The notes beneath the pieces are model-generated. The model was not told the origin of the DNA. It saw nothing but the letters and a program-made list of their open reading frames with translations, and ran no database searches. Below, one piece after another: positions 39,601 through 43,620 of a stretch of DNA of 64,000 bases; the stretch's first letter is position 1, and every line of letters begins with the position of its first letter. The position numbers were made by a program, and so were the translations under genes. Source of the DNA: Cristatella mucedo (Eukaryota > Bryozoa > Phylactolaemata > Cristatellidae); assembly GCA_009760855.2 (NCBI GenBank), contig WPIO01000023.1, positions 251,001 through 315,000 on the forward strand, read 5' to 3'.

Positions 39601-41705
39601 CCGTCAGTAACTCCACAAAGTCATAAAGACCATGTGGGTGTTACGAAGGAGAGTTTTGTATAGCGCACTCACAGCCTAAGCGGCTTTCGGTACGCATTCG
39701 GTAGCCAACAGACTTCGTCTCACGCAACAAAGAGAAAGTGGGAAGCATAGCAGAGTCAGGAGAGCAGTTGAGGTAGTGAGTAGCATAGCAGTAGCAGTTC
39801 AGGACCGCTGAAAAAGATGTGCCATAGTCGGCAGTTGGAGAGTAGATGTCGTTGCGTAAGAGTTTTGGAAGCGAGTTCCACAGCCTAGGACCTGCAGAGC
39901 TAAAGCTTCTGTCTCCAACTGTCTTTAAGCGGAGGAATGGGACAGCTAATTTATTGTCCACACAGGACCTGAGGGCGCGAACAGACTGAGTTTCAGCAGT
40001 CTAGCTTAAAGAAAACCTGATATCTAGTAAGATCTTTAGCAGCCTACTAGGGGCTGTTATAAGTAGTCCTTAATCCTTGATGGGAGCTGGAAATTAGTAG
40101 GTGAGGCGGTCTTCCGATTAAAACTTTTAAACGTCAAGCAGCGGACAAAGTATGCCTGAATTACAAGTACTCAATTGTTTTCATACTAGGTCGCCTCCAA
40201 TTAGGGGGGCACAGTCATGTATTCTTGCCGTGCGTGCAGGGTTTCCTATGATAAGTACAGCTGGTTTTCGTCTGCACTCAAGTGATTTCCGGAGTGCCGT
40301 GGTCTCGCTTGAGCTCCACGACGATTGGCCATCCGGTTAGCCTTTTTTTAAGTACATATATAAGGTGATTCGTTCCAAGTCCTACAAGTCGTTTCACAGA
40401 TGATACCTTCCCCTCCAGCCGATTTAATCGCAATCTGCTGTATCATTTCTATGCAGATGACTCTCTGGTCTACCTTTGTTTTCTACTAGTATTTTAATTT
40501 TGGGTTTTCGTGTGAGCATGATTGATGATATGTAATCAGTTCTAAAATGATATATTGTATATTAGTGCTGATGGTGCAATCCAGATTCCTTGCTATTGCC
40601 TGAAAAGGACAGTTAATCTAACAGAAAGGGTGTAACCAGTAATGCTTTGCATAAGCACAGAATCAGCCTGCCGGACGGTGTCGGCAATTCCAATGCCGTT
40701 TTAAAACAGAGTATCCGTGGCTGTCTGACAATGCATGGCTCTACGATCTGCATAAAAAATACCATACGAGACCATGCTGCCTATGCCGATCTGATGGATG
40801 CATGTTACTCTTATACTGATGCACGTTCTTCAGTTATTTTTGATACCTTTTATCAGAGAATGGCTAGTCTTAGCTGTTGTAGAGCATCCACTGCAAATGT
40901 ATAAAGATCTTATCTCTGAGCTGGGCTAGATGGCTAACCTTTTTGTGTTGCCATCTAGGTACCATCTGTTATAGGTGTTCTCAATACGAATGCTGCTTTG
41001 TTACTGCAGACTCTGATGACGCGCAGCCCTGCCTTGTGATGGAGGGCCAGTTTCAGAATTTCGCTTCTGAACGATCTGGCTGTTTTTCTTTCACTGAGGC
41101 TTATGGCATCAATTGCTTATGTATTAGTAGTCACCACCACTCAAATGGTTTGCTCTCACCTGCCACCTCATCAAATCTGTTTTGCTTCCTGTAGTGAAAG
41201 TACTAACGTTGTTCCTTATGGACCAACGCAGCTGCCTGTCCTTGGGCATTCCTTGACCGCCGGTTCCATTGTGGGCATAGTCATTTCGGCTGCAGCCATA
41301 ATAGCAGCAGTAACTACGTTTGGCGTTATCAAGCTGAAGCGTCGAAGGTTAGTTTGGACTACTGGCAGCAGCAGCCTCAATTGCAGTACTGTATTTGTGT
41401 GTAACTGCTGATGACATGTCAATGCCACGCATTCCTTTAAAGAGATTTACTGTTGCCCGGCTCAACAACTTCTGCAAACTATGGCTCCGAATCATCCATT
41501 GGGTACTCTCAGGTTTGTGTTTCATGCTGCTAAAGGTTTTGGTAGATTGCTGCACGTAGCCTAATCCAAATTAAGCAGCTAATTGGCGATGATGGCATGT
41601 TTTCAGCTTCAGTCTTCAGAAGACCAGCCGAGCCTTCTGGGTGGCAGTCAGCTTCTGGGTTCTTTGCAGTATAATGACGACAGCGACGAGGATCTGATAG
41701 TTTGA
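1408..41705 (+). CDS. IGF2R: Cation-independent mannose-6-phosphate receptor (IGF2R-like), 3' part, about 25 exons
   Basis: Type I membrane receptor of the CI-MPR family. In known members it carries mannose-6-phosphate-tagged hydrolases from the trans-Golgi to endosomes. The exons encode about 1,400 residues. The family repeat recurs: a cysteine before a YDL-like motif, a Y-x-hydrophobic-N-x-C strand, a C-containing segment ending in L-x-Y, a hydrophobic-F-x-C strand, and a closing C-x-Y-x-F-x-W-x-T-x-x-A-C block. Nine closing blocks are visible (exons from 9232, 19451, 22702, 26421, 29808, 30994, 33376/35633, 38222 and 41010). A transmembrane helix and tail follow. Vertebrate CI-MPR has 15 repeats, so six or more should lie upstream. 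Intron phases chain correctly from 1408 to 41120; the junction 41120 to 41195 does not match. The intron 11156-19450 hosts a GPCR gene. Family assignment is secure, exact exon ends less so, and orthology is inferred. Confidence 0.9.
1593..3979. other. CI-MPR intron, no features seen
   Basis: Short unrelated ORFs on both strands, none with repeat-type cysteine spacing or known motifs. Confidence 0.5.
3980..4840 (+). mobile_element. LINE (CR1/L2-type) 3' fragment, family with (ATT)n tail
   Basis: Degenerate reverse-transcriptase C-terminus. R-L-D-F-C-N-S-L-L-A-G-L, D-L-H-W-L-P-I-K-Q-R-I-D and A-W-N-S-L-P are readable, with a frame break near 4440. The 3' end carries gtaaagtgcctagagagaga...agttctct and a clean (ATT)n run at 4801-4830. 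No endonuclease domain remains. Confidence 0.85.
4801..4830. repeat. (ATT)n tail of a LINE
   Basis: Ten ATT units at the 3' end of the LINE fragment. Confidence 0.9.
5080..5420 (+). mobile_element. Second degraded copy of the ATT-tail LINE
   Basis: Bases around 5130-5270 repeat, with many changes, the RT segment seen at 4258-4400 (tacagttggtgcaaagctag and the Cys-Asn-Ser region). No frame stays open. Confidence 0.55.
5690..6720 (+). mobile_element. LINE 3' fragment, second CR1/L2-type family
   Basis: Reads G-W-L-P-V-D-K-Q-I-Q-S-K, L-T-Y-K-A-L-H-G-W-A-P-S-Y-L, then V-G-D-R-S-F-S-S-A-G-P-R and L-W-N-S-L-P, the C-terminal end of a LINE reverse transcriptase. Its 3' end (acacccacatagtcctaatgac, then gtggagttac) differs from the ATT-tail family. 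Confidence 0.85.
6850..7560 (+). mobile_element. Degraded LINE copy, same family as 5690-6720
   Basis: Fragments such as Q-K-A-C-H-A-A-P-C-L-A-E-L-M-H-Q-F match the preceding copy, with frameshifts throughout. The two copies lie head to tail. Confidence 0.6.
7561..9231. other. CI-MPR intron, no features seen
   Basis: No element or exon recognised between the LINE debris and the exon at 9232. Confidence 0.5.
9232..9309 (+). CDS. IGF2R: CI-MPR exon: closing block CEYTFYWNTPQAC
   Basis: A 78-bp phase 0/0 exon, acceptor ttttaag, donor AAG|gtaagt. It encodes the repeat-closing C-E-Y-x-F-x-W-x-T-x-x-A-C. Joined to the exon ending at 1592 it gives the normal order F-C, spacer, CEY. The intron between them is 7.6 kb and full of LINE fragments. 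Confidence 0.85.
9830..10735 (-). mobile_element. LINE reverse-transcriptase remnant, minus strand
   Basis: Minus-strand frames read E-L-H-W-L-L-I-K-P-Q-I-D, M-A-R-N-F-L-R-L-N-D-A-K and H-N-L-G-I-L-F, standard C-terminal RT landmarks of CR1/L2-type elements, broken by stops. Confidence 0.75.
10927..11155 (+). CDS. IGF2R: CI-MPR exon: start of a repeat, YDLSSL and YLVNICGG
   Basis: Acceptor gcttttcag and donor GCTG|gtaagt. It enters in phase 0 and leaves after one base. It encodes N-C-S-V-F, R-Y-D-L-S-S-L, Y-T-Y-L-V-N-I-C and a G-V-C-Q-K segment, the canonical first half of a repeat. The following intron (11156-19450) contains the nested GPCR gene. Confidence 0.9.
11182..11236. repeat. (TCTCC)n microsatellite
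   Basis: About ten CTCTC/TCTCC pentamers, 25 bases after a CI-MPR exon donor. Confidence 0.95.
11237..12454. other. GC-rich intronic block
   Basis: 11400-11950 is GC- and CpG-rich with overlapping open frames on both strands (Ala/Arg/Ser-rich), plus a palindromic cagg/cctg cluster at 11998-12032. No known domain in any frame. It could be an unmarked promoter or a first exon of another transcript. Confidence 0.35.
12455..12820 (-). mobile_element. LINE 3' remnant, minus strand
   Basis: Matches, reversed and degraded, the end of the 5690-6720 family, including the A-N-L-A-F-type region, the cttaagtga block and a downstream aggcc/ggtcaggagc segment shared with 33840-34260 and 39360-39500. Confidence 0.55.
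13550..13621. repeat. 34-bp tandem duplication
   Basis: aataaggagctggttgcatt and the following bases to gaagta occur twice back to back. Confidence 0.85.
13868..14015 (-). mobile_element. tRNA-derived SINE, family A
   Basis: Read on -, it starts with an A-box-like TTTAGCCCAGTGGTTGAGG and a B-box-like segment (GACTTGAGCCCC region), then a 3' body ending AGTTCTCTTAGGGCGCTA. Same family as the copies at 35967, 47839 and 62103. Confidence 0.75.
14912..15106 (+). other. Upstream ORF before the GPCR start
   Basis: An ATG-initiated frame of 64 codons ending 11 bases before the GPCR ATG, in a GC-rich stretch that probably is its 5'UTR. The peptide is acidic then proline-rich (P-N-D-S-D-P-F-V, P-P-S-P-L-P). 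If transcribed it could reduce translation of the receptor. No similarity recognised. Confidence 0.35.
15118..17852 (+). CDS. Class A (rhodopsin-like) GPCR, two exons (15118-15515, 17174-17852)
   Basis: Seven-transmembrane receptor of 358 residues, nested in a CI-MPR intron. Exon 1: an NYS glycosylation site in the N-terminus, TM1 with G-N-L-L-V, TM2 with N-L-A-V-T-D-L-L, the TM3 cysteine in D-A-V-C-T-F, and TM3 ending S-I-Y-R. Exon 2: F-V-C-I, TM4, the ECL2 cysteine T-Q-C-D, TM5, TM6 with F-C-W-C-P-L, TM7 with N-S-A-I-N-P-V-L-Y, and a palmitoylatable Cys in R-R-M-C-G. The E/DRY motif reads Y-R-F. TM7 has no opsin lysine, so it is not a light receptor. The intron (15516-17173, gt...cctag) splits the TM3 arginine codon after its second base. 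Start choice: 15118 is the first ATG in the open frame before TM1. The ligand is unknown; I would not place it in a subfamily. Confidence 0.92.
16749..16816. repeat. (GT)n in the GPCR intron
   Basis: About 33 GT units inside the single intron of the GPCR gene. Confidence 0.97.
17853..19450. other. 3' of the GPCR gene to the next CI-MPR exon
   Basis: No canonical AATAAA close to the stop. The GT-rich tract is the only clear feature. Confidence 0.45.
18792..18940. repeat. (GT)n/(GTAT)-rich tract
   Basis: A pure (GT)n core at about 18857-18902, with interrupted tatgtgtg and tatgtata arrays on both sides. Confidence 0.93.
19451..19682 (+). CDS. IGF2R: CI-MPR exon: second half of a repeat, CQYWFEWYTSAAC
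   Basis: Acceptor ttcaag and donor TTCAG|gtacgc. Its two leading bases complete the glycine codon from the exon ending at 11155. It encodes L-x-L-N-Y-T-G-G, the V-L-A-F-V-C strand, an N-glycosylation site (NETS) and the closing CQYWFEWYTSAAC. Confidence 0.9.
19908..20093 (+). CDS. IGF2R: CI-MPR exon: YDLSAL and YYINVC segment
   Basis: Acceptor ctttgcag. The best donor is AC|gtatgt after 20093. The single leading base completes an Arg codon with the previous exon. It encodes V-Y-D-L-S-A-L, an NRT glycosylation site, Y-Y-I-N-V-C and an A-A-C-Y strand. A second GT four bases on would shift the frame relative to the next exon, so 20093 is preferred. Confidence 0.85.
21410..21566 (+). CDS. IGF2R: CI-MPR exon: LEYDHGDVC and a degenerate F-x-C strand
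   Basis: Acceptor caccttag and donor GAG|gtaaga. It starts with one base (completing a Thr codon) and ends in phase 0. It encodes V-L-E-Y-D-H-G-D-V-C and I-M-V-L-C-D, the middle strands of a repeat. Confidence 0.8.
21770..22165 (+). mobile_element. LINE 3' fragment with a duplicated end
   Basis: Reads D-N-K-L-A-V-P-L-L-H-S-R, matching the 6367 region. Its terminal segment gtataacgtgcacttagtct is present twice in tandem (22086 and 22127), a 3'-end duplication absent from the other copies. Confidence 0.7.
22702..22831 (+). CDS. IGF2R: CI-MPR exon: closing block CSVFLIWRHAVGC
   Basis: Acceptor cattgtag and donor ACAG|gtcagg. It enters in phase 0 and ends after one base. It encodes C-S-V-F-L-I-W-R-H-A-V-G-C and then C-T-V-T at the start of the next repeat. 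The divergent closing block (no Glu-Tyr after the Cys) explains why it is easy to miss, but phases match on both sides. Confidence 0.75.
23153..23272 (+). CDS. IGF2R: CI-MPR exon: YQFDLNPL and YYLNLCG
   Basis: Acceptor gttgtatag and donor GGCG|gtaagt. It opens with two bases completing a Gly codon and ends after one base. It encodes F-D-L-N-P-L, an NVT glycosylation site and Y-Y-L-N-L-C-G. Confidence 0.9.
23345..23490 (+). mobile_element. SINE family A relative, plus orientation
   Basis: Contains GGTGTTTGCC, ccaaggtcgtgggctcgagc (B-box-like) and a 3' part ending ggttctctttgg, i.e. the family A order read forward. Confidence 0.55.
23905..24105 (+). mobile_element. LINE/SINE 3' tails
   Basis: Two successive tails: accaatcatttggtatgttt with aagttcctagaaagagattt and gcgctatacaaatttattat, then gatcgtgcttcctttgcagc with gaagtgcctagaaagagaat. 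Both belong to the tail shared by the ATT LINE and family A SINEs. Confidence 0.55.
24588..24673 (+). CDS. Possible extra CI-MPR exon (doubtful)
   Basis: Bounded by taatag and GTTG|gtaatt. In the frame set by the preceding exon it reads A-C-I-V, then L-E-L-K-E-G-N-L-L-Q-L, loosely like the repeat's second strand pair. Its phases are two bases in and one base out, so it could be spliced in or skipped without breaking the frame. It would duplicate sequence supplied by the next exon, so it may be chance or an alternative exon. Confidence 0.2.
24718..24792. repeat. (CT)n microsatellite
   Basis: About 36 uninterrupted CT units. Confidence 0.97.
25981..26238. repeat. 15-bp GC-rich minisatellite, about 17 copies
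   Basis: Unit CTGGCCGGGACCGCC, nearly perfect, with one extra base near 26116 and one altered unit near 26140. Open in several frames because the unit is a multiple of three, so the long ORFs across it are not evidence of coding. Confidence 0.96.
26421..26707 (+). CDS. IGF2R: CI-MPR exon: LDYDAGVLTMTY and CMFQFAWRTAYAC
   Basis: The body and the donor GCG|gtacgt are clear. It encodes S-I-V-G-H-S-A-F-R-L-D-Y-D-A-G, V-I-S-F-A-C and the closing C-M-F-Q-F-A-W-R-T-A-Y-A-C. The start is uncertain. An in-frame stop at 26417 rules out earlier acceptors. The AG at 26420 gives the required two-base phase but has a weak pyrimidine tract. A 15-bp GC-rich minisatellite lies about 180 bp upstream. Confidence 0.8.
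27035..27247 (+). CDS. IGF2R: CI-MPR exon: VLDLALL and YYVSVCRPL
   Basis: Phase 0 at both ends, donor CCGCAG|gtcagt. It encodes P-C-L-V, V-L-D-L-A-L-L, Y-Y-V-S-V-C-R and T-V-C-S-V-D. Two acceptors fit the frame, gtcaag (27035) and gcggcag (27011). The second would add eight residues, including one extra cysteine. Confidence 0.85.
27358..27504 (+). CDS. IGF2R: CI-MPR exon: SLGHVGSS and VVFRC strand
   Basis: Acceptor gtaccag and donor CTG|gtgagt, phase 0/0, 49 codons. It encodes S-L-G-H-V-G-S-S, I-E-L-R-Y-S-S-S-S-T-C and T-T-V-V-F-R-C, the canonical middle of a repeat. A long CT microsatellite follows in the intron. Confidence 0.9.
27656..27703. repeat. (CT)n microsatellite
   Basis: Pyrimidine tract with a pure CT core in the intron after the exon ending at 27504. 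Confidence 0.95.
27880..28330 (+). mobile_element. LINE 3' fragment (ATT-tail family) with adjacent reversed tail
   Basis: The degraded RT end (S-R-E-R-R-S-C-H-I-T-P-L-type region, then N-S-L-P-V) is followed by an inverted 3' tail (aataataataatgcactcg...ctctaggcactttaca at 28240-28310) belonging to a second, oppositely oriented insertion. Confidence 0.6.
28575..28845 (+). mobile_element. SINE-like insertion with tRNA-like head and ATT tail
   Basis: The head ggagcatggtcgaatggtta resembles a tRNA A-box region. The 3' part aagcacctgcatagagatta, then agttatctttggatgctata, and an (ATT)n run give the common tail. The middle contains short repeats of agcatgc. Confidence 0.55.
28850..29807. other. 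CI-MPR intron, nothing recognised
   Basis: No element or exon seen; short ORFs lack the repeat motifs. Confidence 0.5.
29808..29990 (+). CDS. IGF2R: CI-MPR exon: CEYVFEWETSAVC and YEFDLSVL
   Basis: Acceptor ggctgcag and donor CAG|gtaggt, phase 0/0. It encodes C-E-Y-V-F-E-W-E-T-S-A-V-C, an NATS glycosylation site, D-C-K-V-T-D and Y-E-F-D-L-S-V-L. It therefore closes one repeat and opens the next. Confidence 0.92.
30244..30436 (+). CDS. IGF2R: CI-MPR exon: YVYKIGVCG and IALQYPRTGQC
   Basis: Acceptor cacgtcag and donor GGTG|gtaagc. Phase 0 in, one base out. It encodes Y-V-Y-K-I-G-V-C-G, L-C-V-I-G, a K-E-L-G turn, L-Q-L-Q-P-G-T-G-G and a closing Q-C before the next strand. Confidence 0.9.
30994..31243 (+). 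CDS. IGF2R: CI-MPR exon: CSPLFVWKTPLAC and YDLLPL
   Basis: Acceptor caccctag and donor GAC|gtgagt. Its two leading bases complete a Gly codon and it ends with two bases. It encodes Q-I-I-F-E-C-S-D, C-S-P-L-F-V-W-K-T-P-L-A-C, D-C-V-V and N-Y-D-L-L-P-L. Confidence 0.92.
31553..31686 (+). CDS. IGF2R: CI-MPR exon: FYVNVCESI segment
   Basis: Acceptor ccttttgcag and donor GATG|gtaagt. One base in, one base out. It encodes F-Y-V-N-V-C-E, an NKS glycosylation site and a T-I-G-L-L strand. The usual second cysteine of this segment is absent, so the repeat is slightly divergent. Confidence 0.85.
31792..31975 (-). mobile_element. tRNA-derived SINE, family B
   Basis: Read on -: A-box GTGATGGCTCACTAGGTAAG, B-box GTGGGTTCGAATCCTG, then a body ending in CTGTTAAATCAGCAAGTACT. 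Five copies occur in the window. This one has an insertion between A and B boxes. Confidence 0.82.
33376..33524 (+). CDS. IGF2R: CI-MPR exon: FDC, IAFACG strand and CAYMFT
   Basis: Acceptor ttcgttttag and donor ACC|gtaagt. Two bases in, phase 0 out. It encodes L-G-Y-S-Q-S-T-F-D-C, R-I-A-F-A-C-G and C-A-Y-M-F-T. The intron falls inside the closing block, and W-S-T-H-L-V-C follows in the next exon. Confidence 0.88.
33607..33663. repeat. (CT)n microsatellite
   Basis: Pyrimidine-rich tract with CT core, preceded by a short (CA)n at 33583-33603. Confidence 0.93.
33840..34250 (-). mobile_element. LINE 3' fragment, minus strand
   Basis: Minus-strand frames read S-F-S-x-I-R-R-C-Y and a G-Y-H-L-H-T-E-S-R-L end matching the terminal residues of the copies at 39650 and 54400. 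Confidence 0.7.
34250..34425 (+). mobile_element. SINE family A relative, plus orientation
   Basis: Has gggtaatgtgctgaactcta, gttgtgggctcgatccctgc (B-box-like), gcatatgtaaagctcctgga and agttcctg; same order as family A, diverged. Confidence 0.55.
35633..35748 (+). CDS. IGF2R: CI-MPR exon: WSTHLVC and MTMDLTSIL
   Basis: Acceptor tgctcttacag. The donor chosen is ACAT|gtatgt. It completes the closing block (W-S-T-H-L-V-C) and opens the next repeat with an NMT site and M-D-L-T-S-I-L. It ends with two bases that make Ile with the next exon. An AT-rich low-complexity stretch follows. Confidence 0.82.
35805..35958. repeat. AT-rich low-complexity tract
   Basis: Only A and T apart from a few bases, with tatta/atata arrays; next to a SINE 3' end. 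Confidence 0.93.
35967..36101 (-). mobile_element. tRNA-derived SINE, family A
   Basis: Same structure: B-box GTGGGCTCAAGCCC, internal AGCGCCCGAATAGAGATTAA, 3' end AGTTCTCTTAGGGTGCTACA. It abuts the AT-rich tract 35805-35958. Confidence 0.78.
36376..36548 (-). mobile_element. tRNA-derived SINE, family B
   Basis: Same family: GTGATGGCTCACTAGGTAAG A-box, GGGTTCGAATCCTG B-box, 3' end in CAGCTAGTATTATTATTATT. The trinucleotide tail marks its 3' end. Confidence 0.85.
36965..37341. mobile_element. hAT-type MITE, 377 bp
   Basis: Imperfect terminal inverted repeats TAGGGCTGCA / TAGAGCTGTA, flanked by the perfect 8-bp direct repeat GTTGTTAC at 36957-36964 and 37342-37349. The 8-bp duplication and TIR type are those of hAT elements. 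No transposase inside. Internal short palindromes (ccaaatacgaataa, ttcggccgaat). Confidence 0.88.
37880..38103 (+). CDS. IGF2R: CI-MPR exon: YIYLIMLNG, cysteine-poor repeat part
   Basis: Acceptor gcattttag and donor AAAG|gttggg. One base in, one base out. It encodes T-Y-I-Y-L-I-M-L-N-G where other repeats have Y-x-L-N-x-C, then R-C-V-D-L-P-T-V-V-C and P-V-G-L-L-G. The usual strand cysteine is replaced by leucine. Confidence 0.8.
38222..38411 (+). CDS. IGF2R: CI-MPR exon: IIDFHCDHTL and CQYIFDWYTPAVC
   Basis: Acceptor ctccacag and donor TTC|gtaagt. Its two leading bases complete an Asp codon and it ends with two bases. It encodes N-T-I-C, I-I-D-F-H-C-D and the closing C-Q-Y-I-F-D-W-Y-T-P-A-V-C, one of the best-conserved blocks in the window. 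Confidence 0.92.
38660..38815 (+). CDS. IGF2R: CI-MPR exon: start of last repeat (start less certain)
   Basis: The acceptor ctcttccttag at 38659 is the one that fits the two-base phase of the previous exon. The AG at 38739 would break the frame. The donor is TTAGT|gtaagc. It encodes several cysteines (G-S-C-R-C-V, L-P-C-F, S-F-C-Y-T) and an NRT site, but no clear YDL motif. Support is from phase and position more than similarity. Confidence 0.6.
38850..39160 (+). mobile_element. LINE fragment, plus strand
   Basis: Degraded W-W-L-P-I-D-K-x-I-Q-S-K followed by A-L-T-H-K-G-H, matching 6233-6300. Lies head to head with the minus-strand copies that follow. Confidence 0.6.
39175..40100 (-). mobile_element. 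Two minus-strand LINE 3' ends in series
   Basis: The second copy (39575-40000) reads K-T-V-G-D-R-S-F-S-S-A-G-P-R-L-W-N-S-L-P and ends on the + strand side with a (TAATG)n-like pentamer run and gtatctccgtcagtaactcc, the 3' tail of this family. 39175-39500 is a more degraded copy. Confidence 0.75.
40661..40878 (+). CDS. IGF2R: CI-MPR exon: divergent middle of last repeat
   Basis: Acceptor ataagcacag. The proposed donor is TGTT|gtagag. The one-base start matches the exon ending at 38815. It encodes R-G-C-L-T-M, S-T-I-C-I-K-N, A-Y-A-D-L-M-D-A-C and S-V-I-F-D-T-F-Y, which roughly follow the repeat's C, L-x-Y and I-x-F strands. Divergent from the other repeats; the donor is provisional. Confidence 0.6.
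41010..41120 (+). CDS. IGF2R: CI-MPR exon: last closing block CFSFTEAYGINC
   Basis: Acceptor gttactgcag, two-base start. An alternative in-frame acceptor at 40959 would add 51 bases with five extra cysteines. It encodes Q-P-C-L-V-M-E-G and a degenerate closing block C-F-S-F-T-E-A-Y-G-I-N-C without the usual Trp. The best donor, TTAT|gtatta, ends after one base, whereas the next exon needs two. Either this boundary is wrong, a small exon is missing, or the sequence has an indel. Confidence 0.5.
41195..41347 (+). CDS. IGF2R: CI-MPR exon: juxtamembrane stem and transmembrane helix
   Basis: Acceptor cttcctgtag and donor CGAAG|gttagt. After a short stem it encodes a helix of about 23 apolar residues (S-I-V-G-I-V-I-S-A-A-A-I-I-A-A-V-T-T-F-G-V-I), then the stop-transfer K-L-K-R-R-R. 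This fixes the receptor's topology, with the repeats outside or lumenal and the tail cytosolic. Confidence 0.9.
41443..41512 (+). CDS. IGF2R: CI-MPR exon: cytosolic tail part 1
   Basis: Acceptor tttaaag, where the leading A completes an Arg codon, and donor CTCAG|gtttgt, phase 0. It encodes D-L-L-L-P-G near the membrane and ends in S-I-G-Y-S-Q. With the next exon this makes Y-S-Q-L, a YxxPhi-type endocytic signal. The purine-poor acceptor is weak, but frame continuity supports it. Confidence 0.75.
41607..41705 (+). CDS. IGF2R: CI-MPR exon: C-terminal tail with DDSDEDLIV
   Basis: Acceptor gttttcag, 32 codons and a TGA stop at 41703-41705. The last residues are N-D-D-S-D-E-D-L-I-V. In mammalian CI-MPR the equivalent C-terminal acidic cluster with D-x-x-L-L binds the VHS domain of GGA adaptors. 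Here the second leucine is isoleucine. Position, acidity and a probable casein-kinase-2 serine are all retained, which is strong evidence for the gene's identity. Confidence 0.93.
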   Translation, partial: LQSSEDQPSLLGGSQLLGSLQYNDDSDEDLIV

Positions 41706-42190
41706 CGGAAGTTTGATGATCTAAGCAACCCCTTATGGAGGGAGGTCTAACGATTAATATTCTGCAATTTAATGCAGCCATATCCCTGTGTATTTTTTAA
41801 ATGTGGCCGCCGTATTCCTAACGAGAAAATGTTTTGCCTCCTAGTTTCCATCGTGAGAATCGACCCGTCGATGTGCCACTGCCTTTTTCTCCTGTATCCC
41901 TTATTTTCAGATCTGCTATTGGTGCCTTAAAAAACGTGGCATCATTATTGACATGTCAGAAGAGATCTGTGAGTTACATTGGTACTCATGCGTGTCTTGA
42001 GCTGCTGAAGCATTGCCTCAAGCAAGCGCTCACCTGTGCTGTCGACATTTGTCGGCAGCCAGCCACCCGGTAATCTGCACTCTGTGCTTGCTCGTTGTAA
42101 GATCTCTGCTGCTATTCGGCAAGTCTGTCATAACTGGTGTTGGAAATTTTGTTAATGCACTTATCAATAAAAGAAGGAAGGGCAAGTGTG
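41706..42190 (+). promoter_or_regulatory. CI-MPR 3'UTR with AATAAA at 42166-42171
   Basis: A canonical AATAAA stands about 460 bases after the stop. A similar-length 3'UTR is reasonable. Short ORFs here have no recognisable similarity. Confidence 0.55.
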
Positions 42191-43219
42191 AGATTGCTGC
42201 TTTGCCTCTGGTCTATCGCTTTTAGACTTTAGGCTTCTCAGGTGCTGAGTTCAGAGGTGGGGTAGTGTGTAGACTGTTCTATGTGGAACTTGTGAGTAAT
42301 TATCTGAAATACTAACCTTTGATTACTTGTCAGCTGTTCTAGTTCGCTGCATGCTTGGCTGCAATGTGATTATTGCTGCAGGACTGCAATGTATCATCCT
42401 GTACAATAGGATGTTGAGGTAAATTAGCCGCTTTACAGTGACAGGTTTGATACGAGAATGCAGGTTGGCATTAGAGTCTATTACTAAGCTAGTTGAACTG
42501 CCGTACACGAGTAGCACCGACCACTCTTGGGGAACATTTGCTATGTTTCCAAAGCTTCATGATTGATGGGGATGCAGTATAATACCAGCGTAACGTTGTG
42601 TCTGATCACGTCGCTCTCGGCTGATCTCAAGCAGCGCCTCTCGCTACTATCATCCTTACATCGTTCATCTGATGCCACAGTGATATCTGTAAATTTCATT
42701 TAAATTGGGTGCCCGCATGTTATGCATACCCCTACGTGAGCTCTCGGGCAGAGATCCTTGAATCCTGGGGCACAGGAATGCACAATAGGCTTACAGAGCA
42801 TCCCAGTTCTACTAGCTGATTCCTCGAAACTCGCTCCGAACGCCTTGGATGTCTGGACGTTAGGCTTCGAGTCGTGGTCGCTGTTATTGCACGGCTTGCT
42901 AAAGAGGCCTGCTTGCCTTTCGACACCGTTGAACCTACGCGACAGTGACTTGCTGAGAGGCTCATTGAGAAACTCGGGAAATCCGCTGTGCTCGAAGATC
43001 AGTCAGTCGCCTATGACAGACACGACGAGCTATCAGCTGAATAGAGCACCGCGCCCCCCCCCCCCCCCCGTTATTCAACCACGAGACGTCCAACAACCTG
43101 CGAAATCCAATACAAATTCACAGGTCGGCCCAACAAAGTCACCTAAGGCGATTTGCAGCGTGCCTAAACACATAAAGGACGTATACCGCAAAGACAGGGC
43201 GGGTGCCATTAAGGGCGTT

Positions 43220-43620
43220 CGGTTTTGAGCTTCAATTTAAATAAGTCTGGCGACGTCATGAAGTCAATTGGTAGAAAGTTCCAGACTTAAGGTGTGTAGA
43301 AACTGAAGTCACTACCATTAAAGGAATTCAGGTTCTTTTGAAGCACAGCTAAACAACCGGAATAGGTAAGCAAGGTAAGTATACCAGAAATCTGGAACTC
43401 GCTTAAGTCTACGGTCACTACATGCAATGAATGACCGACCGAGCATCCTTTAATTCTCAGCTAAAGCCGTATGTGCTCCGCTCTCGCTCCCTTTGCCCCG
43501 GTGAACTTTTCTTTTTTTCCGTGTGCTTTTCGTGCTTACCTGTGCATGAATCGGTGCGTGTTATTAGACATGCAGATGTGTTGCTAAGCGGTGGCCGCGA
43601 GAGGTGTCTGCTTTAGCATG
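43220..43620. mobile_element. Opposed LINE C-terminal remnants
   Basis: 43220-43340 read on - gives K-V-W-N-F-L-P and an F-K-like end. 43380-43620 read on + gives P-E-I-W-N-S-L, S-F-N-S-Q-L-K-P. Both are typical LINE RT termini, in inverted arrangement. Confidence 0.55.

Noticed and set aside
42758-43228. 156-codon plus-strand ORF
   Set aside because: No ATG start near, poly-C derived proline run, and the opposite strand reads as a LINE C-terminus.
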